Assembly: GCA_905116865.2 (NCBI GenBank)
Contig: CAJHNH020004724.1
Location: 15,001-79,000, forward strand
Reading direction: 5' to 3'
DNA from: Candidula unifasciata
Lineage: Eukaryota > Mollusca > Gastropoda > Stylommatophora > Geomitridae
DNA length: 64,000 nt
The position numbers were made by a program, and so were the translations under genes. Numbering within the stretch: the stretch's first letter is position 1; each line of letters opens with the position of its first letter. Below are positions 44,976-57,194 of this stretch, piece by piece. The notes beneath the pieces were generated by a model. The model worked only from the letters and a program-made list of their open reading frames with translations. It did no database searches and had not been told where the DNA came from.

Positions 44976-45482
44976 TTTACTTACTTTACTTTTTACTTTT
45001 TCCTTCCACGTATGCCGCTAAGCGTTGTGGGGAGATGCAAGTTCCTGTCATAAGCAAGGCGGGCAGCATCTGATGTTCTGAGGCCATGCTTTTGGCAGGT
45101 TTCGGAGACCCCGTCAATCCACAGTTTCCTTGGTCTTCCTCTTGCCTTATATCCTGAGCTTCTTTGGTTGAAAATTTGTGATGTTATTTGGTCATTTTTC
45201 ATCCTGGTTAGATGTCCAAACCATTTTCATTTTTTGATGTTCTATGTAGTCTAAACATGGTGTAGTTTTGACAGTGTTTCTAATGTCTATGTTCTTTATC
45301 CTGTCTAGTCTGGTCTTATTCGCTGCTTTTCTTAGACATTTCATTTCACAGGCTTCTATTTTTCTTTCATGGGTCTTGTTGATTGTCCATGTCTGACACT
45401 GGTAGCAGAGTGTTGGAATGAAGATGGTGTTTATCAATTGTCTTTTGGTCTTCATGGTTATATCTGGATGTTTAAGCAGAGG
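44976..45482 (-). pseudogene. LINE family G, 5'-truncated, with TSD (unit A)
   Basis: Minus-strand coding for MKTKRQLINTIFIPTLCYQC, QTWTINKTHERKIEACEMKC, RLDRIKNIDIRN, KWFGHLTRMKNDQITSQIF and ARGRPRKLWIDGVSETCQK. One extra T near 45225 breaks the frame in this copy. The 3' tail is a GTAAA-rich repeat. The insertion is bounded by TAACTAGCTACT at 44965-44976 and 45483-45494, a 12-bp target duplication inside the CTAA field. Confidence 0.88.
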
Positions 45483-46054
45483 TAACTAGCTACTAACTAA
45501 CTAAATTGCTAACCTAATAACTAAATAACTGACTGACTGACTGACTGACTGACTGACTGACTGACTGACTGACTGACTGACTATTTAACTAACTAACCAG
45601 CTTACTAACAACAAACTAAATAACTAATTAACTAACTGAATGACAGACTGTTTAACAAACTTACTAAGTTATTACCAAACCGGCTGACTGACTGCCGTCT
45701 TTTCACTTATTAATTCAGTGCAAACTAGATAACTATCCAGCTAGATAACTTTATGATATGTAGCTTTTTCAGTTAAGTAATAACTCATTAGCTAATAAGT
45801 CACTTAGCTAAGACTGGACTAATAACTAACTTACAAACCAATAAACTAGTTTTATTTGCAAGCACCGTACAAACTAACCAAGTATAAACTGACGTCATTT
45901 CGTAATCAGCTCTTGTGAAGCACACAATGTACACACATTTTGTAACTTATATTCTAACAACCATTTGACAACACATGCGCACTAGAAAACACATATACCC
46001 ATACACCTATTTACCCACTCACATTCGTGCGCGTGCATACAAACACGCCTTTAC

Positions 46055-46055
<1 letters not shown>
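45483..46055. repeat. CTAA/CTGA field continuation and spacer (unit A)
   Basis: Further TAAC units, a pure CTGA block at about 45531-45580, then degenerate units thinning into ordinary sequence to 46055. Confidence 0.7.

Positions 46056-46115
<60 letters not shown>
46056..46115. repeat. (CT)n microsatellite (unit A)
   Basis: Pure CT run; its counterpart in unit B is at about 49827-49887. Confidence 0.95.
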
Positions 46116-46119
<4 letters not shown>

Positions 46120-47035
46120 TCTGATACATTTATGAAATTTCCTTGCCGGGAGAAACCAAAAAAAAACTCCTCTGACCTTCTCAGTTCCTCTGTTCCATCT
46201 TCACTGACGGCGCTCCCAGCTCGAGTGACAGCTCTAGTGTCTTCTCAAATGTACACAAGCTCGAGGCTGGTTGTCTGCGGCTGCCACTCGAAGACGATAT
46301 TGTTTGTTTCTTCTCCGTGACCCAGACGTCTGCGCTCACCCAGTACTGATCACCTTGGTCACCTTCAACCCCGGGGTGGAGCGCTGGATAAAATAATTAA
46401 GATGTATGTGCTTGTGTGGAGTTACTAGTTAGAACATGTGTAGGTCCGCACGCACGCACATGAAATCTTTTCCAAGGATATCGTATTATATTTACACAAA
46501 AAAATGCAGGCATCATTAAAAAAAAAAAAAAAAAACAAATCCTACATTTTTAAACGATGCTAAATTAGCTTTTGTGAAAGAGCTGGGTTTTTCGCAAGAC
46601 ATGCACATTTTTTAAACAAATGTTGAAAAATATACGGTTGTTTGTTTATCTCCTCAGTTGCATTACTACAGAGTTGTGTCAACTCATAAAATAAAAAAAT
46701 AAAAAAACAAAAACAACAACTGATCCTCTCTTGTGTAATACACCAGTCACAGTGGCAACTCTGTAAACACAGCACATCTAACGACCGGAAGTTCAAGATA
46801 ACCATGCAGTTACTACGGAAATTTAACATTTACCACATACTCTTTTTGTTTGCACAAAGGGGTGTTCTTCATTTTTAGGGGGGTGGGGGGTGGGGGACTG
46901 GGGATGGGGGGGGGGGGGGGGGGGGGGCTTTCATCAATTTTACTAATCGCATCTACATCATTAGGTCTATAACACATTAGGCACAGTGCCTGTGAATTAT
47001 TTACCAAGAGTCAATGAAACATATATATATGAGTG

Positions 47036-47036
<1 letters not shown>
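46116..47036. other. Spacer with poly-A and poly-G runs (unit A)
   Basis: Non-repetitive sequence, a poly-A run near 46519-46535 and a G-rich block at about 46877-46927 with an uninterrupted run of more than 20 G. In unit B the corresponding G run is shorter and has one T. Confidence 0.5.

Positions 47037-47104
<68 letters not shown>
47037..47104. repeat. (AT)n microsatellite (unit A)
   Basis: About 33 AT units, the target site of the hAT-like element whose left end follows. Confidence 0.95.
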
Positions 47105-47107
<3 letters not shown>

Positions 47108-47275
47108 GGCTGTACCGAATATTCGCTTCGTATTCGCTTCAGGGCCGAATAGTGGACCTAATAACTATTCGGTATTCGGCCGAATACTTGCGGTCAAGCC
47201 GAATACGAATAGTGGTTACTTTACACCCGTTTCTGGACTGGTGGAAAATAAACATGTCGAGATATTCCACCTTGG
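47105..47275 (+). mobile_element. ATTCGG hAT-like element, left end only (unit A)
   Basis: TTGGGCTGTACCGAATATTC and the ATTCGGCCGAAT palindromes are the same as the complete element at 50882-51851. It is cut at CCACCTTGG by the duplication junction. Confidence 0.8.
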
Positions 47276-48032
47276 TATGTATGTATGTATGTATGTATGT
47301 ATGTGTGTATGTATGTATGTACCTCACCAGGATATTTAAAAGAGCGATAAACACGCGGTGACACTAAGTGTCACCATCGGATGGGGATCACCTGTGGAGA
47401 GGTCCCGGAAACTCTCTTTAACCGATAGGCCATATTTATGGCCCGGCTATATTGAGGGCCCCGACGAAAGCCAGGGTGGGGCTTCAAATAACGAAAAATT
47501 ACATCAATCGCAGGGACGGTTGCTATATTAGATATCTAGAATGTTTCGCTTTGCTACTTTTTGTTTATTGGAAGAGTTCATTCGAAACCCGTAAATGACC
47601 CGCCACGAGTAATTGCATGCGTCTCACTCGCGTGATAATTACTGATCAAAGTATAAAAGACGACCTGCTTGTAATCACATAAAACAAAATGTGCTGTATC
47701 CAACCAACGGTTCCATTAACCCATGCCTGACTTATTATCTAGCCGACTGATTAATTAGCACATTTCCATCTTTCCACACGATAGTGTTATATTTCGCTAT
47801 GAGAACGCAGGGCACTCACAACCCATGGCGATGGCGAGTGCGACTAGCAAGTCGCGCCCAAGTTTGGAATAGTCTTCAACAATTATTGCATGGGATTTAA
47901 GGACCATTGTTGGCAGTATTTGCCTGACTGACTGACTAATTAACTAACCGACTGACTGACTAACTAACTGATTGACTGAATGACTAATGAACTAACTGAC
48001 TAACTGACTGACTAACTAGTTGCCTGCCTGAA

Positions 48033-48134
<102 letters not shown>

Positions 48135-48360
48135 GCTAACTAACTAACCAACTGACTGACTAACTTTTAACTGAATAAATGACTGACTAACTGACTAACT
48201 AACTGACCGACCAACTAACTAACTCACTGACTAACTAACTCACTAACCTAACTAATTACCTAACGAATTGCCTGACTGACTAACTAAATAAACAACTGAT
48301 TAACTAACAACTGACTGACTGACTAACTAACTGACTGACTGATTGACTAACTAACTAACC

Positions 48361-48414
<54 letters not shown>

Positions 48415-48741
48415 GTAACTGAATGACCAACTAACTAAATAACTAACTACTAACTAATTAAATTGCTAACTTAAAAACTGACTGATAACTAACTAACTGA
48501 CTAGCTGAATAACTAACTACTAACTAAAAAAATTACTAACTTAATAACTAACTAACTAACTGACTGGCCGAATGGCTGACTAACTATCTAACTAACTAAC
48601 CAGCTTACTAACAACAAACTAAATAACTAATTAACTAAGTAACTGAATGACCAACTAACTGAATAACTAACTACTAACTAATTAAATTGCTAACTTAAAA
48701 ACTGACTGACTAGCTGAATAACTAACTAAATAACTAGCTAC

Positions 48742-49247
48742 TTTACTTACTTTACTTTTTACTTTTTCCTTCCACGTATGCCGCTAAGCGTTGTGGGGAG
48801 ATGCAAGTTCCTGTCATAAGCAAGGCGGGCAGCATCTGATGTTCTGAGGCCATGCTTTTGGCAGGTTTCGGAGACCCCGTCAATCCACAGTTTCCTTGGT
48901 CTTCCTCTTGCCTTATATCCTGAGCTTCTTTGGTTGAAAATTTGTGATGTTATTTGGTCATTTTTCATCCTGGTTAGATGTCCAAACCATTTCATTTTTT
49001 GATGTTCTATGTAGTCTAAACATGGTGTAGTTTTGACAGTGTTTCTAATGTCTATGTTCTTTATCCTGTCTAGTCTGGTCTTATTCGCTGCTTTTCTTAG
49101 ACATTTCATTTCACAGGCTTCTATTTTTCTTTCATGGGTCTTGTTGATTGTCCATGTCTGACACTGGTAGCAGAGTGTTGGAATGAAGATGGTGTTTATC
49201 AATTGTCTTTTGGTCTTCATGGTTATATCTGGATGTTTAAGCAGAGG
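48742..49247 (-). pseudogene. LINE family G, 5'-truncated, with TSD (unit B)
   Basis: Same insertion as at 44976-45482 but with the frame intact: 153 codons from 49220 down to 48759, including CLDYIEHQKMKWFGHL across the point where unit A is broken. The region is the LINE ORF2 C-terminus with a closing basic motif. TAACTAGCTACT borders it at 48731-48742 and 49248-49259. Confidence 0.88.
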
Positions 49248-49823
49248 TAACTAGCTACTAACTAACTAAATTGCTAACCTAATAACTAAATAACTGACTG
49301 ACTGACTGACTGACTGACTGACTGACTGACTGACTGACTGACTGACTGACTATTTAACTAACTAACCAGCTTACTAACAACAAACTAAATAACTAATTAA
49401 CTAACTGAATGACAGACTGTTTAACAAACTTACTAAGTTATTACCAAACCGGCTGACTGACTGCCGTCTTTTCACTTATTAATTCAGTGCAAACTAGATA
49501 ACTATCCAGCTAGATAACTTTATGATATGTAGCTTTTTCAGTTAAGTAATAACTCATTAGCTAATAAGTCACTTAGCTAAGACTGGACTAATAACTAACT
49601 TACAAACCAATAAACTAGTTTTATTTGCAAGCACCGTACAAACTAACCAAGTATAAACTGACGTCATTTCGTAATCAGCTCTTGTGAAGCACACAATGTA
49701 CACACATTTTGTAACTTATATTCTAACAACCATTTGACAACACATGCGCACTAGAAAACACATATACCCATACACCTATTTACCCACTCACATTCGTGCG
49801 CGTGCATACAAACACGCCTTTAC

Positions 49824-49892
<69 letters not shown>

Positions 49893-50802
49893 TCTGATAC
49901 ATTTATGAAATTTCCTTGCCGGGAGAAACCAAAAAAAAACTCCTCTGACCTTCTCAGTTCCTCTGTTCCATCTTCACTGACGGCGCTCCCAGCTCGAGTG
50001 ACAGCTCTAGTGTCTTCTCAAATGTACACAAGCTCGAGGCTGGTTGTCTGCGGCTGCCACTCGAAGACGATATTGTTTGTTTCTTCTCCGTGACCCAGAC
50101 GTCTGCGCTCACCCAGTACTGATCACCTTGGTCACCTTCAACCCCGGGGTGGAGCGCTGGATAAAATAATTAAGATGTATGTGCTTGTGTGGAGTTACTA
50201 GTTAGAACATGTGTAGGTCCGCACGCACGCACATGAAATCTTTTCCAAGGATATCGTATTATATTTACACAAAAAAATGCAGGCATCATTAAAAAAAAAA
50301 AAAAAAACAAATCCTACATTTTTAAACGATGCTAAATTAGCTTTTGTGAAAGAGCTGGGTTTTTTCGCAAGACATGCACATTTTTTTAAACAAATGTTGA
50401 AAAATATACGGTTGTTTGTTTATCTCCTCAGTTGCATTACTACAGAGTTGTGTCAACTCATAAAATAAAAAAATAAAAAAACAAAAACAACAACTGATCC
50501 TCTCTTGTGTAATACACCAGTCACAGTGGCACTCTGTAAACACAGCACATCTAACGACCGGAAGTTCAAGATAACCATGCAGTTACTACGGAAATTTAAC
50601 ATTTACCACATACTCTTTTTGTTTGCACAAAGGGGTGTTCTTCATTTTTAGGGGGGTGGGGGGTGGGGGACTGGGGATGGGTGGGGGGGGGGGGCTTTCA
50701 TCAATTTTACTAATCGCATCTACATCATTAGGTCTATAACACATTAGGCACAGTGCCTGTGAATTATTTACCAAGAGTCAATGAAACATATATATATGAG
50801 TG

Positions 50803-50803
<1 letters not shown>

Positions 50804-50880
<77 letters not shown>
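50804..50880. repeat. (AT)n microsatellite (unit B)
   Basis: About 38 AT units, slightly longer than in unit A. Its other half lies beyond the hAT element at 51852. Confidence 0.95.
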
Positions 50881-50881
<1 letters not shown>

Positions 50882-50884
<3 letters not shown>

Positions 50885-51851
50885 GGCTGTACCGAATATT
50901 CGCTTCGTATTCGCTTCAGGGCCGAATAGTGGACCTAATAACTATTCGGTATTCGGCCGAATACTTGCGGTCAAGCCGAATACGAATAGTGGTTACTTTA
51001 CACCCGTTTCTGGACTGGTGGAAAATAAACATGTCGAGATATTCCACCTTGGTTCATACTGTCAAGTACCACAGACTGACTGACTGAAAGATGCAAAACA
51101 TGAAATGTTTTTAAATGTTTACTATTCTACATTTTGTAAAGTAAAATTTCAGCGTACATTTGACATTATGGATATTTCTTTTTTAAGATCTATTTTATAC
51201 ACGAAAGTGGAAGAATGGGCTTCAGTTTGAATAGTGGGCAGACAGAAGTAATGGTGGTATCAAAGAAAATAATTATTTTTTTATGTGTAATAAAAGTCAT
51301 TGGTTTTATTGTGGGACAAGTACAAGGTGGAAGAGAAGAAGAAGTACAGACATTTAAGTATCTGGGCACATGGATAACATCAGATAGAAGATGCATTACT
51401 GAAATAAGAAACAGAATAGGGCAGTCAAAAACTGCATTTTATAAAATGAAGAACATCTTTTGCAATATATCTTTGTCAATGAAGGTTAGAAACCCGAAAA
51501 CAACTACTCACAGACATCAGAAGGAGACAGTCATCATTTATCAGCCATGTTATAAGATGAGGGAAAATGGAACATGTGGTGACCACTGGAAAGATATGTG
51601 GAAGGAGGGATAGAGGAAGACAACGAGAGAAGATTCTTGACAGTCTTGTTGCATGGCATGGAGGTGTGTCATCACACGAACTGATACATGCTGCAGGAGA
51701 TCGCAGATTGTGGCGAGGCATAATCGCCCATGCCAGTCGGCAAAGCACCTGATGATGATGATTCACTATTCGTATTCCTATTCGGCCGAATAGTTGGTCC
51801 AGCTATTCGTATTCCGCCGAATAGTGAAAATCACTATTCGGTACAGCCCTA
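50882..51851 (+). mobile_element. ATTCGG hAT-like transposon 1, carrying a LINE fragment
   Basis: 970 bp with inverted ends TTGGGCTGTACCGAATA and its complement TATTCGGTACAGCCCTA. Both subterminal regions are rich in TATTCGGCCGAATA palindromes. It is inserted in an AT array, so the ATATATAT flanks fit but do not prove an 8-bp duplication. No transposase. The inside is mostly a LINE family F 3' end, followed after its stop codon by GATGATGATGATTCACTATTCG and the element's right end. Confidence 0.82.
51205..51765 (+). pseudogene. LINE family F 3' part inside hAT-like element
   Basis: The plus frame encodes MGFSLNSGQTEVMVVSK, TFKYLGTWITSDRRCITEIR, NRIGQSKTAFYKMKNIF, then after a frame change MEHVVTTGKICGRRDRGRQR and AAGDRRLWRGIIAHASRQST with a stop. 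These are the thumb and C-terminal segments of a non-LTR RT. A segment just before and after the frame change is shortened. The 3' tail is GAT repeats. The same 3' end sits at the same place in the second element (54065-54196). Confidence 0.85.
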
Positions 51852-52060
<209 letters not shown>

Positions 52061-52069
52061 TACATCCTT

Positions 52070-52430
52070 TCAAAAGACGACAACCCACATATTTAGGAGT
52101 AAAATTGACAAAAGACTAACCTTCGGCACCAACACTGAAAAGACCTAAAATAAAGTTACAAAACTTACTGGTACAAACTGAGGTGTAAATGCTAACACAG
52201 TACGACAGCAACATACAACAATTGTCCGTCTAAGAACGGGACACTAGCTAATCTACCACGCGCATAAAATAAAGATCTTACAGGTCCCACAGTTTGCGTA
52301 TCAGACAGGACCACGAAGACCTGAACGCATTCTGCAGACCTGCCCACTATACATAAACATTTGAAAACAAAACCTGGCCTCAAGAGCAAAGTGTACAGAG
52401 CAAGCTATGAGGAACCATGACGGAACTGCA
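52070..52430 (+). pseudogene. LINE ORF2 C-terminal fragment, family N
   Basis: The plus strand reads [42 protein letters not shown], then segments resembling HSADLPTIHKHLKTKP and RASYEEP. This pattern (YLGV-LD-RLTF, LRTGH-like, CP-L---R--W) is the distal part of several metazoan LINE ORF2 proteins. Stops interrupt every block. It is a different family from the others in the window. Confidence 0.6.
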
Positions 52431-52559
52431 GCTGACATGCGAGTTCAGAGAGGCAACCCACCTGACAGTCTGACCAGAGCATACGAACTCGAATGCAACC
52501 AAGAAATATTCATATACTATACACGTATGCTTGCACCACCACCATCATCATCATCATCA

Positions 52560-52865
52560 TCATGTAGCAGGTCCTTTGCAGAACGTCGTTCTCATCATGG
52601 TCTGTCTGAAAGAACTCAGTCTCGTCAGTTCTCCCGCCTCATGTACTTTCATACTCAAGGAGTTACTTATATCCTGTGGCCATCTTCGTTTTGTTCGGCC
52701 TCTACACCTTCTTTCTAGTACCATGCCTTCTGCTATTCCCCCCCCCCCCACCCCCAATCCGTCGTGGCGTTTGATATGACCAAAATATTTCAGCTCCCGA
52801 GACAGGATGCAGTTTATTAGCCAATCTTCCCTAATGCGCAGATCTTTCGAGAAGTTAGTACTTGC
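52560..52865 (-). pseudogene. LINE family H, decayed fragment
   Basis: On the minus strand: an NWLINCILSRELKYFGHIK-like block (about 52760-52830), CRGRTKRRWPQDISNSL and MKVHEAGELTR. This parallels 16890-17362 (GRGRPPRRWIQDIEE, AHGAGELAR). A poly-C run at about 52740 interrupts it, and a (CAT)n tract lies at its 3' side (52540-52562). Confidence 0.65.
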
Positions 52866-52959
52866 ACCAACAAGATGTAAATAGTAACTTTCGTGGCGAA
52901 GCCGTTTAGCTCACGCTATGAAGGCCTCGGGTTTTGTTATGATTATAGCAATATAGGCT

Positions 52960-53355
52960 GAGGTAGTATGTGTAGTAGTAGTGGTAGTGGTTCTAGTAGT
53001 GATAGTGTTAGTATTGGGGGTGATAGTGGTATTGTATTAGCATTAGTGGCTGTGATTGTGGTGGTTTCAGTAGTAACACTGATGGTGGTATTATCAGTTT
53101 TAGTGGTGTTAGCAGTAGCATTAGCAGATTTAGTGGTGGTAGCAGTAGCATTAGCAGATTTAGTGGTGTTAGCAGTAGCATTAGCAGATTTAGTGGTGGT
53201 AGCATTAGCCTTAGCAGATTTAGTGGTGGTAGCAGTAGCATTAGCAAATTTAGTGGTGTTAGCAGTAGCATTAGCAGATTTAGTGGTGTTAGCAGTAGCA
53301 TTAGCAGATTTAGTGATGTTAGCAGTAGTATTAGCAGATTTAGTGGTGTTAGCAG
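52960..53355. repeat. 30-bp minisatellite, left part
   Basis: Units built from AGCAGATTTAGTGGTG and TTAGCAGTAGCATT, regular from about 53095 and more degenerate before. The multiple-of-three unit keeps frames open. The array is split by the transposon at 53356-54292 and resumes at 54293. Confidence 0.9.
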
Positions 53356-54292
53356 TAGGGATGTACCGAATATTCGCTTCGTATTCGCTTCGGGGCCGAA
53401 TAGTGGACCCAATAAATATTCGGTATTCGGCCGAATAGTTGCGGTCGGGCCGAATACGAATAGTGGTTACCTCACAACCGTTTCTGGACTGGTGGAAAAA
53501 AAAAACATCAAGACTTCCCACCTTGGTTTATACTGTGAAGCGTTATCTTTGTGCACCACCTACGAGCGTACCAAGTGCCCTTTTATTTCCATCTTGCATG
53601 TGTTGCGAGTATAGTGTTTTTACTTGTGTTGCTGTATAAACAAAATGCAACACTTAAAAATGTAAGAGGGGCAGAAAAGCAAGTGTTCTAGTGTTGTCAG
53701 TTTGATTTCTTTGAGTGGAGTGTCCTCTTCGTTGATTCTTTGAAATAACGGGAGTTCGTCATCATTTATGGGTGTCGTATCTGTTCTTTCGTCGTCTCGT
53801 GGAAACGGCAGCGGCTGAATGTTTTGATCGACGTTCCGTTTCTTGATTGTCTTTGTTGTTTGATCTTCTGGCGTTGGCCGCCCGGCGTCTGGTTTCGTGA
53901 GCTCGCGGGTGGGTGGGCGACTTGTAAGGATGGCATTGTTTTCTTCATCGGCGTTATTTTTGTTTTTGATGTTTCGCCTTGAGGGTTTTCATTTTGACTC
54001 TCTGTATTTGTCGTATTTTCCTGTTTAGTACAGCTGGAAATACCTTCAGTGAGACAAAAAGCTGGCCTAATGCTGACAACATGGAACGAAGGTTTTTCAT
54101 GGAGGTGTGTCAGCACACGAACTAATACGTGCTGCAGGAGATCGCAGATTGTGGCGAGGCATAATCGCCCATGCCAGCCGGCAAAGCACATGATGATGAT
54201 GATTCACTATTCGTATTCGTATTCGGCCGAATGGTCGGTCCAGCTATTCGTATTCGGCCGAATAGTGAAAATCACTATTCGGTACAGCCCTA
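53356..54292 (+). mobile_element. ATTCGG hAT-like transposon 2, with 8-bp TSD
   Basis: 937 bp with ends TAGGGATGTACCGAATA and TATTCGGTACAGCCCTA (one mismatch). GTTAGCAG lies immediately outside on both sides (53348-53355 and 54293-54300), an exact 8-bp duplication of minisatellite sequence, as expected for hAT. Subterminal ATTCGGCCGAAT palindromes match element 1. Inside are about 500 bp not present in element 1, then the LINE F 3' end at the same position next to the right terminus. No transposase. Confidence 0.86.
54065..54196 (+). pseudogene. LINE family F remnant inside hAT-like element 2
   Basis: LMLTTWNEGF at about 54067-54096 resembles the start of a LINE apurinic-type endonuclease (..TWNVR..). 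It is followed immediately by the extreme LINE 3' end (GGTGTGTCAGCACACGAAC through GCAGGAGATCGCAGATTG to GCCGGCAAAGCAC) and GATGATGATGATT. I infer that most of a LINE was deleted from between its two ends; the endonuclease part is tentative. Confidence 0.6.
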
Positions 54293-54445
54293 GTTAGCAG
54301 TAATATAAGCACATTTAGTGTTGGTAGCAGTAGCATTAGCATATTTAGTGTTGGTAGCAGTAGTATTAGCAGATTCAGTGGTGCTTGTGGTAACAGTGAT
54401 ATTAGTATTAGTGATGGTGGTGGTGGTAGCAGAATCATTAGTATT
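54293..54445. repeat. 30-bp minisatellite, right part
   Basis: Continuation of the 52960-53355 array, with GTTAGCAGTA then TTTAGTGTTGGTAGCAGTAG units, ending in TGGTGGTGGTAGC. Confidence 0.85.
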
Positions 54446-54499
54446 ATATTGGTGCTAGGGCTAGTACCGGTGGTAAAGAAAAACGAAGATGGGGAGGAA

Positions 54500-54815
54500 G
54501 AAACAGAAAAAGAAGAAGAAGAAGAAGAAGAAGAAGAATAAGTGAAGAAGAAGAAGAAGAAGAAGAAGAAGAAGAAGAAGAAGAAGAAGAAGAAGAAGAA
54601 GAAGAAGAAGAAGAAGAAGAAGAAGAAGAAAGAAGGGAGAAGAAGAAAGAAGAAGAAAGAAGAAGAAGAAAGAAGGAGAAGAAGAAGAAGAAGAAGAAGA
54701 AGAAGAAGAAGAAGAAGAAGAAGAAGAAGAAGAAGAAGAAGAAGAAGAAGAAGAAGAAGAAGAAGAAGAAGAAGAAGAAGAAGAAGAAGAAGAAGAAGAA
54801 GAAAGAAAAGAAGAT
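54500..54815. repeat. (AAG)n polypurine array
   Basis: About 100 AAG units with AAAG and GGAG interruptions. A triplex-prone mirror repeat on the strand opposite to the 10460-11015 array. Poly-Lys, poly-Arg and poly-Ser frames are artefacts. Confidence 0.97.
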
Positions 54816-55369
54816 GAAATTTAACATAAACGCGCCTATATCAGGCTAATGTATAATTAATTTTCTGAACTCGAATCAAGCAATACAACGTTTATGTTTT
54901 AACAAAATGTCAAGCTAAAACGGTTTCCAGGCACGCACTTGTATCAATGAAATATCACCAAGCAATACGTAACAAGAGTGCACACGTAATAACGTAAATA
55001 TGGGAATTTCAGACCGTACGTGCAGCCCGGCATTCAACTTGTGTATAGTTGGTATAGCGTGATCGAACCATGGCATTAACTGAGTGGGTGAGATAACAGA
55101 TGTACAAACCACAAGAGACATCTAGGTTAAGTATGGAGAAAATAGTCGGTCGTGTTTTGTTTCCTTTCATTAAGTAAGAAAGAAGTGTGAATTAGATAAT
55201 ATACTCGACAGGAAGTCGAGTATTGTTTTCGGTCATTAAAGGTGTTTTACGAAAACGACTTGTGTCAGCAGTGGAAACCAAACAACATTGCCTCTACTGT
55301 TAATAATGTATTTCCTTGCGATTGTTTGTGAAAAACAAATCTCTGAAGTTAATTTACTAGTGATTTGTG
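54816..55369. other. No recognised feature
   Basis: Unmatched sequence between the AAG array and a LINE tail. Confidence 0.3.
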
Positions 55370-55475
55370 AACAGAAAATCAACATAGAACTGGTACTATT
55401 AGCTATCGGACGTTGGGGTTCATACTGAGGGGAGGATCTGAGCACCTATGAACATGTCCGGACTGCAATGATAAT
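55370..55475 (+). pseudogene. 3' end of RNase H-type LINE (family R), decayed
   Basis: AGAAAATCAACATAGAACTGG, TATTAGCTATCGGACGTTGG and GAGCACCTATGAACATGTCC correspond to the codons for RRKINI.TGTISY.TLG and SEHL.TCP in family R. It runs directly into the AACT array. Confidence 0.45.
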
Positions 55476-55477
55476 AA

Positions 55478-55816
<339 letters not shown>

Positions 55817-56484
55817 TGTGAACAGAAAGGCAATGGAATTTTAGACGGATAGCATCAACTCTGTTTGTCCCAAACATCGCAATAGTGGCCATTTGTGTTT
55901 TAGACTTAGTTGAAGTTTCAGCTTCACGGCATCGGGTCACCCCATACTTGCTCCGTTCTGGTGCCAGTGACAATCAAATAAAATGTCCCTCACTGTCCTA
56001 TTCGAAAAACTGGTCAAGAAACAATTGGTCCCGGCACTAGACACATGCGCATGTAGTAAATGCATACGACAATTGCTATAGGCGCCAAAGCCAACAAGTC
56101 GCCACTAGAAATGCAGTTTGTCGTTGATGGAAGTAGTCACCGGGTGTTAATCGCCCAATATACAGCCGTTGTAGTTTTTCAACTTCACTGACTCACTCCC
56201 ACCCCTGCCCTTATCTGTACAGGACAACAGGTGAACACCCATCTGGTCTAGCCGTTGTGGGTTCACTAATTATAACCTCTTTGTAGGTTGAATGTGTTAT
56301 CTGGGATCTGCCCTGTGGGTCTGTCGTCCGCACTGAGATATTTTGATCTTTCAAGCAGAATTCAGGAGGGGACCAATCGATCGATCAGTTATAAACATTA
56401 TCCTGCAACCATATGTTTTACACGTGGAACATCTTTCAGATACTACTGAACATCCCTTACCGTACTGGACTGCAGAAAAGACCA
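55817..56484. other. No recognised feature
   Basis: Unmatched sequence; the 64- and 74-codon frames near 56345-56565 overlap on opposite strands and lack motifs. Confidence 0.3.
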
Positions 56485-56700
56485 GCTGGTGTTGTTGCCA
56501 AAGGCACTCGTCTTCACCTTCCTCTTCTAAGTGTTCACAGGCCATAAACTTCAGCGGAAAGATCTGATAGTTGGTCCAAATCCACTTTACAGATCTGGCC
56601 TTTTTTTATATGTAATCTGTTGGGTCCTCGTCTCGCAGGCAGACGCACTTTGATTTCGAAGGAAACAGCTAATTAATCGACATTTACGTCGGGCTTGTTT
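56485..56700 (+). repeat. Interspersed repeat family D, diverged copy
   Basis: AAGTGTTCACAGG, CACTTTACAGATCTGGCC, GGCAGACGCACTTTGATTTCG and AGCTAATTAATCGAC follow the family D order (compare 29860-30155). Confidence 0.6.
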
Positions 56701-56836
56701 CATGGAACCAACCAGGGAATGGCAGAATTATCATTTCTTTTAAGCTGTGCATTTTGAATTGCTTTCCATAATGTGGCGCTTGAAGTTGCAGTTGTGGTCA
56801 TATTAAGTAACACCCTGAAGGAATAAAACAGGTATG

Positions 56837-57078
<242 letters not shown>

Positions 57079-57194
57079 CGTAATATTAGGAAAGACTCCT
57101 ATATTCCACCACACTGGGACAGTCAAATATGTAAGGGGTTTGAACATACAGACTAGGACTGTCTAAACTATTCATATCGGTGACACTTGTTCAG

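Noticed and set aside
52968..53521. Frames of 156 and 192 codons rich in Val/Ala/Leu or Thr/Ala/Asn
   Set aside because: Period-driven frames of the 30-bp minisatellite.
53766..54191. 141-codon minus frame as a gene within the hAT-like element
   Set aside because: Part of it is the antisense of the LINE family F 3' end, and the remainder is low-complexity Lys/Thr/Gln/Asn-rich sequence. No transposase motif.
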